DNA from: Nesterenkonia haasae
GTDB taxonomy: Bacteria > Actinomycetota > Actinomycetes > Actinomycetales > Micrococcaceae
Length of the DNA stretch: 64,000 nucleotides
Assembly (NCBI RefSeq): GCF_010119385.1
Contig: NZ_VFIE01000018.1
Coordinates: 120,484-184,483, forward strand
Direction of reading: 5' to 3'
Position numbers and translations under genes: made by a program. A model generated the notes under the pieces. It was not told where the DNA came from. It ran no database searches and was given only the letters and a program-made list of their open reading frames with translations. Shown piece after piece: positions 52,627 to 61,581 of this stretch (position 1 is its first letter; the number at the start of each line of letters is the position of its first letter).

Positions 52627-53265
52627 ATGAGTGAGGTCACCAAAGCCGAGATCCGGCGGAAGGTGAGGGCTGGCAGGGCCCAGCTCTCCGTTGCGGAGCT
52701 TGTACGCCGAGGCGAGGCGATCGCTGCCTCGCTGGAACGCCATGTCCACCCCAGGGCTGTGGTTGCTGGGTACGTGCCACTTCCCGGAGAGCCGAATGTA
52801 TTGCGGTTCTTGGAGCGGCACGTTGCCCGCGCAGGAAGCGTGTACCTGCCGGTGGTGCCGCCCAAAGGGCGGATTCTCAGGTGGGCACCTTGGACCCCAC
52901 AGACGCAGCTGCGCCAGCATTCGAAGCTGCCGATCAGCGAACCATCAACGAGCTCCACCCATGACGTCGAAGCGCTGGTCGTGCAAGCGGCTGCGGCCCG
53001 TGGGAAGTGCCCCAGCCCACTTGTGGTGCTCGTTCCCACATTGGCGCTGGACTCTGGAGGCGCTCGCCTGGGGCAAGGTGGTGGGTATTACGACACGACG
53101 ACCGAACGGTTGACGTCCGTGCTGCAGAATCACCCGGGCCTGAGCTGCGAGTTGATCGCTGTGGTGCATTCTGAGGAAGTGATGCCGCCTGGGTCCTTTC
53201 CTGTCGAACGCCACGACCTGCGAGTTTCCCGGGCAGTGACTGAATACCGCGTATTTGGCGTCTAG
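52627..53265 (+). CDS. 5-formyltetrahydrofolate cyclo-ligase
   Basis: ATP-dependent enzyme turning 5-formyl-THF into 5,10-methenyl-THF, 212 residues. The N-terminal KAEIRRKVRAGRAQLS, phosphate region VYLPVVPPKGRILRWAPW, and C-terminal RLGQGGGYYDTTTERL are conserved. ATG 52627 comes just after the pmt stop. Precedes the CIRCE-regulated zinc-ribbon gene, the same neighbour order as Rv0992c-Rv0991c. Confidence 0.93.
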   Translation: MSEVTKAEIRRKVRAGRAQLSVAELVRRGEAIAASLERHVHPRAVVAGYVPLPGEPNVLRFLERHVARAGSVYLPVVPPKGRILRWAPWTPQTQLRQHSKLPISEPSTSSTHDVEALVVQAAAARGKCPSPLVVLVPTLALDSGGARLGQGGGYYDTTTERLTSVLQNHPGLSCELIAVVHSEEVMPPGSFPVERHDLRVSRAVTEYRVFGV

Positions 53266-53269
53266 ACCC

Positions 53270-53275
53270 TATAAT
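53270..53275 (+). promoter_or_regulatory. -10 element of the fmdB-like gene
   Basis: A perfect TATAAT whose last base is the first base of the CIRCE operator; no clear -35 is seen. Confidence 0.55.
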
Positions 53276-53301
53276 TGGCACTCGAAGTTCTAGAGTGCCA
53301 A
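53275..53301. promoter_or_regulatory. CIRCE operator (HrcA binding site)
   Basis: Perfect inverted repeat TTGGCACTC, nine-base spacer, GAGTGCCAA. The consensus is TTAGCACTC-N9-GAGTGCTAA; here the only changes are the symmetric A-to-G/T-to-C pair, so the repeat itself is exact. It spans the -10 end and the transcription start of the fmdB-like gene, the usual place for repression by HrcA. Confidence 0.93.
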
Positions 53302-53319
53302 TCGTGAAGGACCGCTGTC

Positions 53320-53646
53320 ATGCCCACCTATGCCTATGCTTGCAAGGATTGCGATCACGCGTTCGACGTCGTGCAGTCCTTCTCCGATAATTCGCTGACG
53401 GAATGTCCGCAATGTCACGGTCGGCTGCGCAAGAAGTTCGGGAATATAGGTGTGACGTTCAAGGGGTCGGGTTTTTACCGGACTGATTCACGCGGGGCGT
53501 CCTCCAGCAGTGACTCTTCAGGGGAGAGCACAGCTGCCGCTGGAAGCAGTGAAGGTTCTGCCTCGGAAAAGCCAGCCTCCACCAGTGGTGCCTCCACGGA
53601 CTCAGGAAGTTCCGCGGCTAAGACCCCAGCAGCCTCCTCACACTAG
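53320..53646 (+). CDS. FmdB-family zinc-ribbon protein, Ruc-like
   Basis: A 108-residue protein with an N-terminal zinc ribbon of two CxxC pairs (YACKDCDHAF and LTECPQCHGRL) and a long, low-complexity, probably disordered C-terminal half rich in Ser, Ala and Gly. Architecture, CIRCE control and the preceding cyclo-ligase gene match Ruc (Rv0991c) of Mycobacterium tuberculosis, a redox-regulated chaperone. Therefore a heat- and oxidation-responsive chaperone role is likely. AAGGA lies eight bases before ATG 53320. The SAF-domain gene converges 26 bases downstream. Confidence 0.85.
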   Translation: MPTYAYACKDCDHAFDVVQSFSDNSLTECPQCHGRLRKKFGNIGVTFKGSGFYRTDSRGASSSSDSSGESTAAAGSSEGSASEKPASTSGASTDSGSSAAKTPAASSH

Positions 53647-53671
53647 AGACGGCTCCACGCCACTTCTTTAC

Positions 53672-54538
53672 TCACTCAGTTGCACTGACCAGGCTCACGT
53701 GTACCCTGCCCGAACTCGTAGCCTCAGCGATCTCCCCCGCCGTAGCAGCGTCTACTGCCACGATGACCACGTTCTTGGACTCACTGGTGGCACCAAGCCA
53801 GTTCTCTGACTCGTCCTGCGGGATCCATATCACCGGGACAGCCTCTGCGATCCGGCGAGAGCCTCCCTGTGACTCCGGAGCGTCAGGTGAAACGGTAACA
53901 TCGACCCGCTGACCCGGTGACAGCAGTCCGATGATTGCTGTATCTGCGGGACGCACCGGCACCGCCACCGTGCCGGGTTCATGTCCGGTGAGCAGACCGG
54001 GGCCCACCAGTTGGGTCGGATGGACCACTGACCCAGCGGGCAGGGCCACTGCCGCGGTCTGACCGATTACGTCGCCGAGATCTGCGCTGTAGTGATCAGG
54101 TACTGCCACCGCATGGACCTCTTCCTGCTCCAACACCGCGGCATTGAGTACCTCGCCGGCGACCACATCCGTGGTCACTCTTACGGCTGTTGCCATCTCC
54201 ACGTCCGAACGTTCGCCCGCTAGGAGTGCAGCGGCGGCTGCGGCGAGAGCGAGAGCCAGCGCAACCCCAATCCGAAACCGTCGTATCAAGCGGAAGAGCC
54301 CACCCGGTTTCAGGCGCCGCCGGACGCGGCGAGGATTATTGGGTCTGGACAATTCCCTGGGCGGCTGTTGGCCCCGCGTGCGACTCCGATCCGGTGACTT
54401 GTCCCCCTTTGGGGGCTCGGGGATGAAGGGGACGGATTGTTGTGGGCGATCGTTGACATCGACCACTGCAGTCGGGCCCGCTCCGGAGGGTTTGCGGGCA
54501 CGCTTGGGCACAGGGCGGATGATCCTGTCACTGGTCAT
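53672..54538 (-). CDS. SAF-domain protein (CpaB/RcpC-like)
   Basis: Bitopic protein of 288 residues: a proline/arginine-rich cytoplasmic N-terminus (about 1-85), one membrane helix (IGVALALALAAAAAALLAG), then an outer SAF domain (TTDVVAGEVLNAAVLEQEEV, AVALPAGSVVHPTQLVG) and a domain like RcpC (LLSPGQRVDVTVSPDA). Such proteins take part in Flp pilus assembly, but no other tad/cpa gene is present here, so the role is uncertain. Start ATG 54538, with no strong ribosome binding site. Confidence 0.78.
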   Translation of the reverse strand: MTSDRIIRPVPKRARKPSGAGPTAVVDVNDRPQQSVPFIPEPPKGDKSPDRSRTRGQQPPRELSRPNNPRRVRRRLKPGGLFRLIRRFRIGVALALALAAAAAALLAGERSDVEMATAVRVTTDVVAGEVLNAAVLEQEEVHAVAVPDHYSADLGDVIGQTAAVALPAGSVVHPTQLVGPGLLTGHEPGTVAVPVRPADTAIIGLLSPGQRVDVTVSPDAPESQGGSRRIAEAVPVIWIPQDESENWLGATSESKNVVIVAVDAATAGEIAEATSSGRVHVSLVSATE

Positions 54539-54539
54539 G

Positions 54540-54738
54540 ACGCCCAGCGTGCGGAATCTTGTAGGCGAGGGGAGCCCACCCCCACTCTTGTGTGGAGTGC
54601 GCGGCGTGTTGGGCGGCGTCGCCCAGGCGGTGGGGAAATCGCCGAAATTCGCTGAGACATGCTCCCCTGATCGGCGGAGAGAATTATGATGAGTCCAATT
54701 ATGAGATCCGCTGACCTCTCAGGAATGGAGGCTGGAAA
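54540..54738. other. Intergenic region between the SAF-domain and hchA genes
   Basis: About 200 bases between divergent genes. TATGAT at 54685..54690 could be the -10 of hchA, giving a 40-base leader with GGAGG before ATG 54739. No convincing small gene is seen. Confidence 0.35.
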
Positions 54739-55611
54739 ATGTGGCAGAACATCAGGTCCGTCGTCAGAATTGGTCCGCAGGCCGATGAGCGCGGTGGCTA
54801 CTCACCTTCGCGCCTGGCGCTGAAGATGGCCACTACTTCTGTGACCGACTACGACAACACGATCTACCAAAGCTCGCCCCGGGGATCGAGAAAAAAGATC
54901 CTGATGGTGTGCACCGAGCAGCGTGAAATGACGATGCGCAATGGCAAGAAGTTCTCCACTGGCAATCATCCTGTGGAAATGCTGGTGCCCATGCTCCATT
55001 TGGAAAAGGCCGGTTTCCATATTGGCATAGTCACTCCGACAGGACGCCCGGTGGCTATCGAAATGTGGGCCATGCCAGACCAGGACGAGGCAGTACAGGA
55101 CATCTATAACCGCTACCGTGATGCTTTCGCCAATCCGGATTCCCTCAGTGACTTCGTCTCGACATTGGAGGCGCATCAGGACGTCGCCGCTGTGTTCATT
55201 CCCGGCGGTCACGGTGCCATGCTCGGCCTACCCGAGAACGAGGATCTGCAGAGGGTCATCAGGTGGACGATCGAGGAAGACCTCTTTATGCTCAGCATCT
55301 GCCACGGCCCTGCAGCGCTGCTCGCGGAGAATCTTGGGCAATCTCCGTCTGCCTTCGCTTATCGGGGGTATTCGATGGCAGTTTTCCCCGACCGAATGGA
55401 CAGGGTCACGCCGTTCCTGGGGTACATGCCCGGCCCTATGCCGTGGTTCTGCGGGGAGCGTCTGGCTCAGCTGGGCGTCAACGTGGTGAATTCCACGGCC
55501 AATGGCACGTGCCACCGTGACCGCCGCCTCATCACTGGTGATAGCCCCAAGGCTGCGAATGCGTTCGGGAAGCTGGCGGCTGAGGTGCTGCTGGCCGAAT
55601 CCGCTTCCTGA
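54739..55611 (+). CDS. hchA: Hsp31-type glyoxalase III/protein deglycase (HchA)
   Basis: DJ-1/PfpI superfamily protein of 290 residues. The nucleophile Cys is in FMLSICHGPAALL; HPVEMLVPMLHLEKAGF and VFIPGGHGAMLGLPEN supply the His-Glu-His metal site and fit Hsp31 rather than the smaller PfpI. It removes methylglyoxal and acts as a holding chaperone under heat. ATG 54739 has GGAGG seven bases upstream. Stands alone; next gene is convergent. Confidence 0.92.
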   Translation: MWQNIRSVVRIGPQADERGGYSPSRLALKMATTSVTDYDNTIYQSSPRGSRKKILMVCTEQREMTMRNGKKFSTGNHPVEMLVPMLHLEKAGFHIGIVTPTGRPVAIEMWAMPDQDEAVQDIYNRYRDAFANPDSLSDFVSTLEAHQDVAAVFIPGGHGAMLGLPENEDLQRVIRWTIEEDLFMLSICHGPAALLAENLGQSPSAFAYRGYSMAVFPDRMDRVTPFLGYMPGPMPWFCGERLAQLGVNVVNSTANGTCHRDRRLITGDSPKAANAFGKLAAEVLLAESAS

Positions 55612-55645
55612 GGCCTGTCACTCTTACCTGTGCCAGGGGGGCCAT

Positions 55646-55870
55646 TCAGCCTTCCCAGTGGGGGGGCCTTTGCGACTTAAGCCAATCTGTTCTCTGCTGG
55701 CCCTCATTCTCGGCTCCGGTGCGTTCAGCGCTCAACGGATCGTAGACCTGTGATTCCACAGCCTCCGACTGGCCTGAGGTGGCCGGTGCCGTGACACGGC
55801 GGTTCCTCCGCCCGTGGGGCGGCCTCTTCTGTTCCTCTCCTTCGGGTGGAGACATCTCAGGATTGCTCAT
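55646..55870 (-). CDS. Small hydrophilic protein coupled to the helicase-like gene
   Basis: A 74-residue frame rich in Pro, Glu, Arg and Gln with no recognised domain, probably disordered. The ATG overlaps the stop of the large upstream gene (ATGA), the usual arrangement for translational coupling, and this is the main support; there is no ribosome binding site of its own. Otherwise this 250-base stretch would be empty. It could be a chance frame. Confidence 0.45.
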   Translation of the reverse strand: MSNPEMSPPEGEEQKRPPHGRRNRRVTAPATSGQSEAVESQVYDPLSAERTGAENEGQQRTDWLKSQRPPHWEG

Positions 55871-58800
55871 GACTGGCGTCTGCGCTCCTGGGGGGAGAGC
55901 CAGAGCTTGTTGCGGCGGTGAGAGTCCTCGTCCTGCGCATCAGCGGCTCCACCGAAGTGCACCGGCCCTGTGGTGTGTGACAGCACTCCACGGCCATGCT
56001 GAGCGAACTCAGGACCGGAGCCAAGCCCTACCTTCTGGGCTACCATTTCGGTCGTGGCACCGGGATCGCTGAATACTTCAATGGTCCACAGGACCATGTA
56101 GTGCCATCCGAGGGTGTCAAAGCGTTCGGGGCGCAGTCGGGAGCGCTCGCGCACTGTGAGCGCCGCATACTGCTGTGTCCCGTCGGACACCATGGCCACG
56201 GGCGTCACAGGGCTCTCGGCCGCGATCCGGCGCGGGCAGGCCGCAAGATCCAAGGTGCCCCGAAAACCGTCCTCAACCCGGCCGCCGCGTGCCCTGATGC
56301 GGTCCACCAGATCGAGGACAAGGGGGTCGTCGAGTTCTGCAGATCCCGATGGATTGGAGCTGTCCCCCGTTCCGAGCTTCAGGAGGTCGTAGACAAGCGC
56401 CGCACCCTGGGTGAGCCTGCTGCGGTCCAGGTCCGCAGAAGCGATCGAACTTACCACGGTCAACCGCCCCCGAGCTCGAGTGACGGCCTGTGCAAAGTAC
56501 TCTTTGCCCCGAGGTCCGGACAGTTCACCCAATTCATGGGCAGGCTCTCCCTTGAAGCTCCGGCCGAATCCAATGGAGAAGATCACATCGTCTCGTACGA
56601 TGCCATGAGCGCGTTCCACAGGGGCGACGACGAACTTCTCTCCGGTTCCTGCACCTGCCGCTCCGGCACCGGAACCACCTGGGACGCCGGCTGCGCCGTG
56701 TTCGAAGAACGGGGAAGCCCAGGGATGGTTTGCCAGGTGGAGGCGAATCGCGTCCGCTACCCGCTTGGCGTGCCATTCGGAGCCCGTAATGACGGCCAAT
56801 GACCGGTTCCGGTGAGCGCGGACATGTTCGAACACCAAATCCACCACGCGATTGACCTCAGCGGTGGGCGACTCAACTGGTTCCCGACCCCCGCTGCCCT
56901 GAACCTCCTCCACGCTGAAGCGTCTTCCCTGGCCTGTGAGTTGGGAGGCGTCAGGCAGGCGCACGAGCATGTCGCCGTAGAGCTCCGCTGAGAGCAGTTG
57001 GGTCAGCTCCTGGTCGACGCCACGATGAACGTGGCGCAGCGAATGCTCAGGGAGAATGCGTGCCAACTCTGCGTAACTGGACTCCGGCACCTGGGCCTCA
57101 GCTTCGCGAGCAATCGGATCTGCCGAGACAATCATCGGCTTGGGGGCCCCACTGGCGGGATCACCGAATGCCACCACCTGGTGAGCTCGTGAGATAGCGC
57201 CCAGAGCGGCTGGCACGGCAAGTGCTGCGGCGTCGAGTAGGACAACGACGTCGAAACTAGGCTCTTCGCCGGCCACGGGGAAGTGTGCCGCGAGGCCCAG
57301 CGGGGACGTTGCCCAGATCGGCACCAGAGGCTGGGTCAGCTCGGCCGCTACTGACTCCAGGTCCGCCACGGTGGGTTGGGCTTCCCGCAGCAGGCCTCGC
57401 AGATGAGCAGCTGCCTCTGGGTGGGATTCCACCGCAGATTTCCACCGCACTGCCAGGGTGTGGTTGAGACGTTGAGCACCGGTCGCGATATGGGCTGCAT
57501 CAGCTGCGCGAAACTCAGCTTCGATCGTCCGGAGGTTCTCCCCGGAGGTCATAGCGAGGTATTCGTCCCCGGAGATCATCGCCTCAAGGGCAGACTGCCA
57601 CCAGGCGAGCTCCAGTTCATCTGCTACGTGGCTCGCGGGGATCTCGCGCTCGGCCAGATCGGTGAGCAGTTCCCCGAATCCCTGTTCACGTAGCTGTTCT
57701 GCCAGCAGGGTTCGTTCGGGCAGAGTCTGCAGGGAATGCTCGTCCTGCGCGAGGGCTTCTGCCGTAGAGAAGAGTGTGTCCACCGGGACGTCAAACAGAG
57801 TGGAGCCTTCGTCGTCCATAGGCAGCAGCACCGCCGCCAACTTCTCCAGCCGGGTCTGAACCTGCCCGACTCGATCAACGAGCGAGTCCAGGTTCTTGGG
57901 CACCTGGGGCAAGGAGGCGTCTCCGCGGTCGTTGGTGTTCGCCCACTTCGCCCAATCCTCGCGTTCGGATTGGACATCGACCAGAGAACCGTGAAGGTCA
58001 TTGATCGAGACACCGGAGCGGATGTACTCCTTAGCGACCCGACGCAGCCGGGAACGTGCCATTGAGCTCATCTCGACGTTGTTCTGCCGACGCCACCACC
58101 CGGGAGCCGTTGCGGCGATCAGGTCGTCGACGTCGCGAGCATAGATGTCACTGCTGAAACGCCCCAGCGACTCTTGGACCCGCTGGAAGAGCAGCACCTG
58201 GAAGTGCCACTGCGCGAAACTCTCACCCGGTGTGACGTTGGCTGACCGGCAGGCTGCCTCGATCTTCTCCCACAGGTCAGGCAACTCGGCGTGCAGCTGA
58301 TTCACGAGGACCTGAGCGTCCCTGGTTTCTTGCCGATTGGACAGTTTCGCCCCGAACCATGGGCTGTGGCGCGTCTCAGAAGAAAACTCACCCAGTTCAG
58401 CGATGCGCTTGAGTTTGACTGCGATGCCGGACCGGTCGACGGTGTTATCCAAAACTGAGCGCTTCAGTCGCACAGCAGTGCTGGGAGCAGGGTTGAGGCT
58501 GATGAGTGCGGCAAGAGCCTGCATTGCTTGGTACGGCGAACAGTTCCAGCGCTCACGCACCTTATGCAAACTGGCCACGTGGTCGCGCAGCTCGTGCCGG
58601 CGCTGAGCTAGTTTGCGGTGCAGTTCTCCCAATCGGGGTGGCTCGGCACGTTCAGCGCGCTTGATGGACCGAACAATCTGAGCTTTGAGGTCCTCGGGTG
58701 ACGACGACGCCGTCACGTTGACGGCCAGTGTTCCCGCCTTGGCCGCGGAGAGCCGCTCAGAAAACTCGGTGAGAGTATCGGAACGTTCCGCGACTACCAG

Positions 58801-59871
58801 GACGCGTTTTCCTGACCAGGCGAGTCCGGCCACTGCGTTCACAGCCGTCTGTGTCTGTCCTGTCCCAGGTGGCGTCGATATAACGGTCGACACCCCGGAG
58901 AGCACAGCGTCGAGCGCGCGCTGCTGGTCCTGGTCCGCATCACAAATCAGTCGCTCATCCGCTGGGGAACGTTCATCCAGCGGTTCTAGCTCCACAACCC
59001 GGGCCAGCGCATCATCCTGGTTGAGACTCTTACCCTCCGCGAGATGCTGCAGCAGGGGGTGATCCAAATTCAGCGCAGAAGGATTGCCCAGGTCCGCGAG
59101 GTCGGCGAAGGTCGAGACGTAGAGCTGCTTCCACACCTGGAGGCTCTTCAACGGAGAGTCAGCGTCAGCCTCGGAGGCGCTGGCAGCGATCTTCGTCAGT
59201 AGATCTGCGGTCCGGGAGGGATCAAACCGCGCGGTGACGTAACCGGCTTGATGGAAAGCATGGGGGTCAAGGGCGACGTCGTGTACCTGCTCCAGGTGAC
59301 GCCGCAGCGCAGGGTTGAGCCCAGCGGAAGCTGTGAACTGAAGTTCGTAGTCAGTCGATCCGGTATGCGTCTCAGCCCGGCTGCGCAGCGTAATGGGGAC
59401 TAGCATCACCGGTGCGGTGAAGGACTCAGTCCCAGCGGAGGTGGACTCAGTCCATGAGGCGATCCCTGCGGCTAAGAATCCAACGTCGATTCCGCGTTCT
59501 TCGGAGAGCTCCCGGATTTTGCTGCGAATATTTGAGGCCGCCTTCAGCCCCGGTTCCAGCACGCTGGCGTCGTTGAGCAGAGTGGACAGGCGTGTGCGAC
59601 GCCCGCCGAACAGCTGCATCAGGCCGGACGAGTTCGCTTCGGTGAGGTCTATTGCGTTGTGCTGGCTCGGGGTAAACCGCAGCATCGTGTCGTTCTCAGT
59701 GCCAGTGCCCTGGGCTTCGATCCAGGAGAGAATCGGAGCGGTGTGATGGGTCGTGGGTTCCTCAGCAGGCTCAGGGGAAGACACAGCTGGAGGCAATACC
59801 ACTTCCTCGTCGTACTCAAAATCCTCGTGGACAGGAGACTCCGCAGAAGAGGCTGACGTATTCTCTGGCAC
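55867..59871 (-). CDS. Very large SF1-helicase-like protein with degenerate ATPase motifs
   Basis: A 1334-residue protein built like UPF1/SF1 helicases: an acidic N-terminus of about 60 residues, a 250-residue domain, a first RecA-like core at about residue 330, a long helical insert, and a second core ending with FKGEPAHELGEL and EYFAQAVTRARGRLTVVSS (motif VI region). The Walker A reads PPGTGQTQTAVN, with Gln for the invariant Lys; motif II reads VVLLDAAAL instead of DEA[ST], and motif III GDPASG lacks Gln. The ATPase may be inactive. Start GTG 59871 has GGAGGG five bases upstream; GTG 59889 is the alternative. Confidence 0.75.
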   Translation of the reverse strand: MPENTSASSAESPVHEDFEYDEEVVLPPAVSSPEPAEEPTTHHTAPILSWIEAQGTGTENDTMLRFTPSQHNAIDLTEANSSGLMQLFGGRRTRLSTLLNDASVLEPGLKAASNIRSKIRELSEERGIDVGFLAAGIASWTESTSAGTESFTAPVMLVPITLRSRAETHTGSTDYELQFTASAGLNPALRRHLEQVHDVALDPHAFHQAGYVTARFDPSRTADLLTKIAASASEADADSPLKSLQVWKQLYVSTFADLADLGNPSALNLDHPLLQHLAEGKSLNQDDALARVVELEPLDERSPADERLICDADQDQQRALDAVLSGVSTVISTPPGTGQTQTAVNAVAGLAWSGKRVLVVAERSDTLTEFSERLSAAKAGTLAVNVTASSSPEDLKAQIVRSIKRAERAEPPRLGELHRKLAQRRHELRDHVASLHKVRERWNCSPYQAMQALAALISLNPAPSTAVRLKRSVLDNTVDRSGIAVKLKRIAELGEFSSETRHSPWFGAKLSNRQETRDAQVLVNQLHAELPDLWEKIEAACRSANVTPGESFAQWHFQVLLFQRVQESLGRFSSDIYARDVDDLIAATAPGWWRRQNNVEMSSMARSRLRRVAKEYIRSGVSINDLHGSLVDVQSEREDWAKWANTNDRGDASLPQVPKNLDSLVDRVGQVQTRLEKLAAVLLPMDDEGSTLFDVPVDTLFSTAEALAQDEHSLQTLPERTLLAEQLREQGFGELLTDLAEREIPASHVADELELAWWQSALEAMISGDEYLAMTSGENLRTIEAEFRAADAAHIATGAQRLNHTLAVRWKSAVESHPEAAAHLRGLLREAQPTVADLESVAAELTQPLVPIWATSPLGLAAHFPVAGEEPSFDVVVLLDAAALAVPAALGAISRAHQVVAFGDPASGAPKPMIVSADPIAREAEAQVPESSYAELARILPEHSLRHVHRGVDQELTQLLSAELYGDMLVRLPDASQLTGQGRRFSVEEVQGSGGREPVESPTAEVNRVVDLVFEHVRAHRNRSLAVITGSEWHAKRVADAIRLHLANHPWASPFFEHGAAGVPGGSGAGAAGAGTGEKFVVAPVERAHGIVRDDVIFSIGFGRSFKGEPAHELGELSGPRGKEYFAQAVTRARGRLTVVSSIASADLDRSRLTQGAALVYDLLKLGTGDSSNPSGSAELDDPLVLDLVDRIRARGGRVEDGFRGTLDLAACPRRIAAESPVTPVAMVSDGTQQYAALTVRERSRLRPERFDTLGWHYMVLWTIEVFSDPGATTEMVAQKVGLGSGPEFAQHGRGVLSHTTGPVHFGGAADAQDEDSHRRNKLWLSPQERRRQS

Positions 59872-59915
59872 CGGTTCCCTCCGCAACACTTACAGGTCTG
59901 GAACGCAGGCTATCG

Positions 59916-61517
59916 TTACTCCCACTCGATCGTCCCTGGCGGTTTCGAGGTCACGTCGAGGGTTACCCGATTGACCTCCTCCACTTCGTTGGTGATGCGG
60001 TTGGAGATGGTCGCCAGTAGGTCATAGGGCAGCCGCGACCAGTCAGCCGTCATGGCATCTTCCGAACTGACCGGGCGGAGCACCACGGGGTGTCCGTAGG
60101 TACGCCCATCGCCTTGGACGCCGACGCTGCGCACATCAGCTAGCAGGACCACCGGCATCTGCCACACCTCGGAGTCCAGCCCGGAGCGGGTGAGCTCTTC
60201 ACGGGCGATGGAATCAGCGGTGCGGAGGATATCGAGGTTGCGTTCGGTCACCTCACCGATGATTCGGATGCCGAGACCGGGTCCGGGGAAGGGCTGACGC
60301 TGAACGATGTCAGCCGGGAGTCCGAGTTCAGCACCGACGGCTCGCACCTCATCCTTAAAAAGCGCGCGCAGCGGCTCCACCAGTTTGAACTCCAAGTCCT
60401 CGGGCAGCCCACCGACATTGTGATGAGACTTGATGTTGGCGGCCCCTTCGCCGCCGCCGGATTCGACGACGTCGGGATAGAGGGTGCCCTGGACCAGGAA
60501 CTCAACTGTTGCGCCCTCGGCCTGTGCTTCCTCCAGGATGTTCCGTTCAGCTTCTTCGAAGGCGCGAATGAACTCGCGCCCAATGACCTTGCGCTTCTCC
60601 TCGGGGTCGGTCACTCCTTTGAGTGCGGAGAGGAAGCGCTTCTTCTCATCCGCCACATGAAGTTTGGCGCCCGTAGCTGCTACAAAGTCCCGTTCGACCT
60701 GTTCAGCTTCCCCCTCGCGCGTCAGCCCATGGTCAACGAACACGCAGGTCAGTTGGTCGCCGATGGCCCTCTGCACCAGGGCTGCGGCCACAGCAGAGTC
60801 CACGCCCCCGGAGAGCCCACAGATGGCTTGAGCCTCGCCAACCTGTTCCCGGATCGCAGTGACCTGCTCCTCGACTATGCTTCCGGTGGTCCACTCGGGT
60901 AGAAGCCCAGCTCCCCCATAGAGGAAATTCTCGATGACGCGTTGTCCCTGTGGCGAGTGCTTAACCTCCGGGTGCCACTGCACGCCGAAGAGCTTGCGCT
61001 CTTCATCAGCAAAGCAGGCTACAGGTGCCGCTTCCGACACCGCGAGGACTTCGAATCCGTCCGGCGCGGCAGTGACCGCATCCCCGTGACTCATCCAGGT
61101 GGTCTGCACGCGGTCGGTACCGTCCAATAACCCGTGCGGGGCAGTGGTGGCCCGGACTTCGGTCTTACCGTACTCGCGCTGACCGGTGCGTGTGACTTCT
61201 CCGCCCAGCGCGTGAGCCATCGCTTGGAAGCCGTAGCATATGCCCAGCACGGGGATACCGGCTTCGAACAACTCCCGTTCCACCGCAGGTGCGCCTTCAG
61301 CGTAGACGCTGGAGGGGCCTCCTGAGAGGATCACCGCGGCGGGGTGGCGGGCCAGAAGATCGGCTGCGGAGAGGGTGTGCGGAACGACCTCGGAGTAGAC
61401 CCTGGCCTCCCGAACCCTACGGGCAATGAGTTGGGCGTACTGGGCGCCATAATCAACGACCAACACGGTCTGGGCCGTATGATCCGGGCGTTCGGCTGCA
61501 GGAGTCTCAGATGTCAC
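59916..61517 (-). CDS. guaA: GMP synthase (glutamine-hydrolysing)
   Basis: Converts XMP to GMP with glutamine. 533 residues: N-terminal GATase with nucleophile Cys in [16 protein letters not shown] and His-Glu in [16 protein letters not shown] pyrophosphatase with [15 protein letters not shown] and a C-terminal dimerisation domain ending in [12 protein letters not shown] 61517 follows TACGAT by six bases, a leaderless start. The upstream helicase-like gene follows downstream on the same strand by 44 bases. Confidence 0.97.
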   Translation of the reverse strand: MTSETPAAERPDHTAQTVLVVDYGAQYAQLIARRVREARVYSEVVPHTLSAADLLARHPAAVILSGGPSSVYAEGAPAVERELFEAGIPVLGICYGFQAMAHALGGEVTRTGQREYGKTEVRATTAPHGLLDGTDRVQTTWMSHGDAVTAAPDGFEVLAVSEAAPVACFADEERKLFGVQWHPEVKHSPQGQRVIENFLYGGAGLLPEWTTGSIVEEQVTAIREQVGEAQAICGLSGGVDSAVAAALVQRAIGDQLTCVFVDHGLTREGEAEQVERDFVAATGAKLHVADEKKRFLSALKGVTDPEEKRKVIGREFIRAFEEAERNILEEAQAEGATVEFLVQGTLYPDVVESGGGEGAANIKSHHNVGGLPEDLEFKLVEPLRALFKDEVRAVGAELGLPADIVQRQPFPGPGLGIRIIGEVTERNLDILRTADSIAREELTRSGLDSEVWQMPVVLLADVRSVGVQGDGRTYGHPVVLRPVSSEDAMTADWSRLPYDLLATISNRITNEVEEVNRVTLDVTSKPPGTIEWE

Positions 61518-61523
61518 CAGACC

Positions 61524-61529
61524 ATCGTA
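61524..61529 (-). promoter_or_regulatory. Candidate -10 element of guaA
   Basis: TACGAT, six bases before GTG 61517. Confidence 0.45.
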
Positions 61530-61581
61530 GTCGCTGAGTCTGCCTGCACCGCGTCGCCGCCCCAGAGATGTCACTCGAGAG

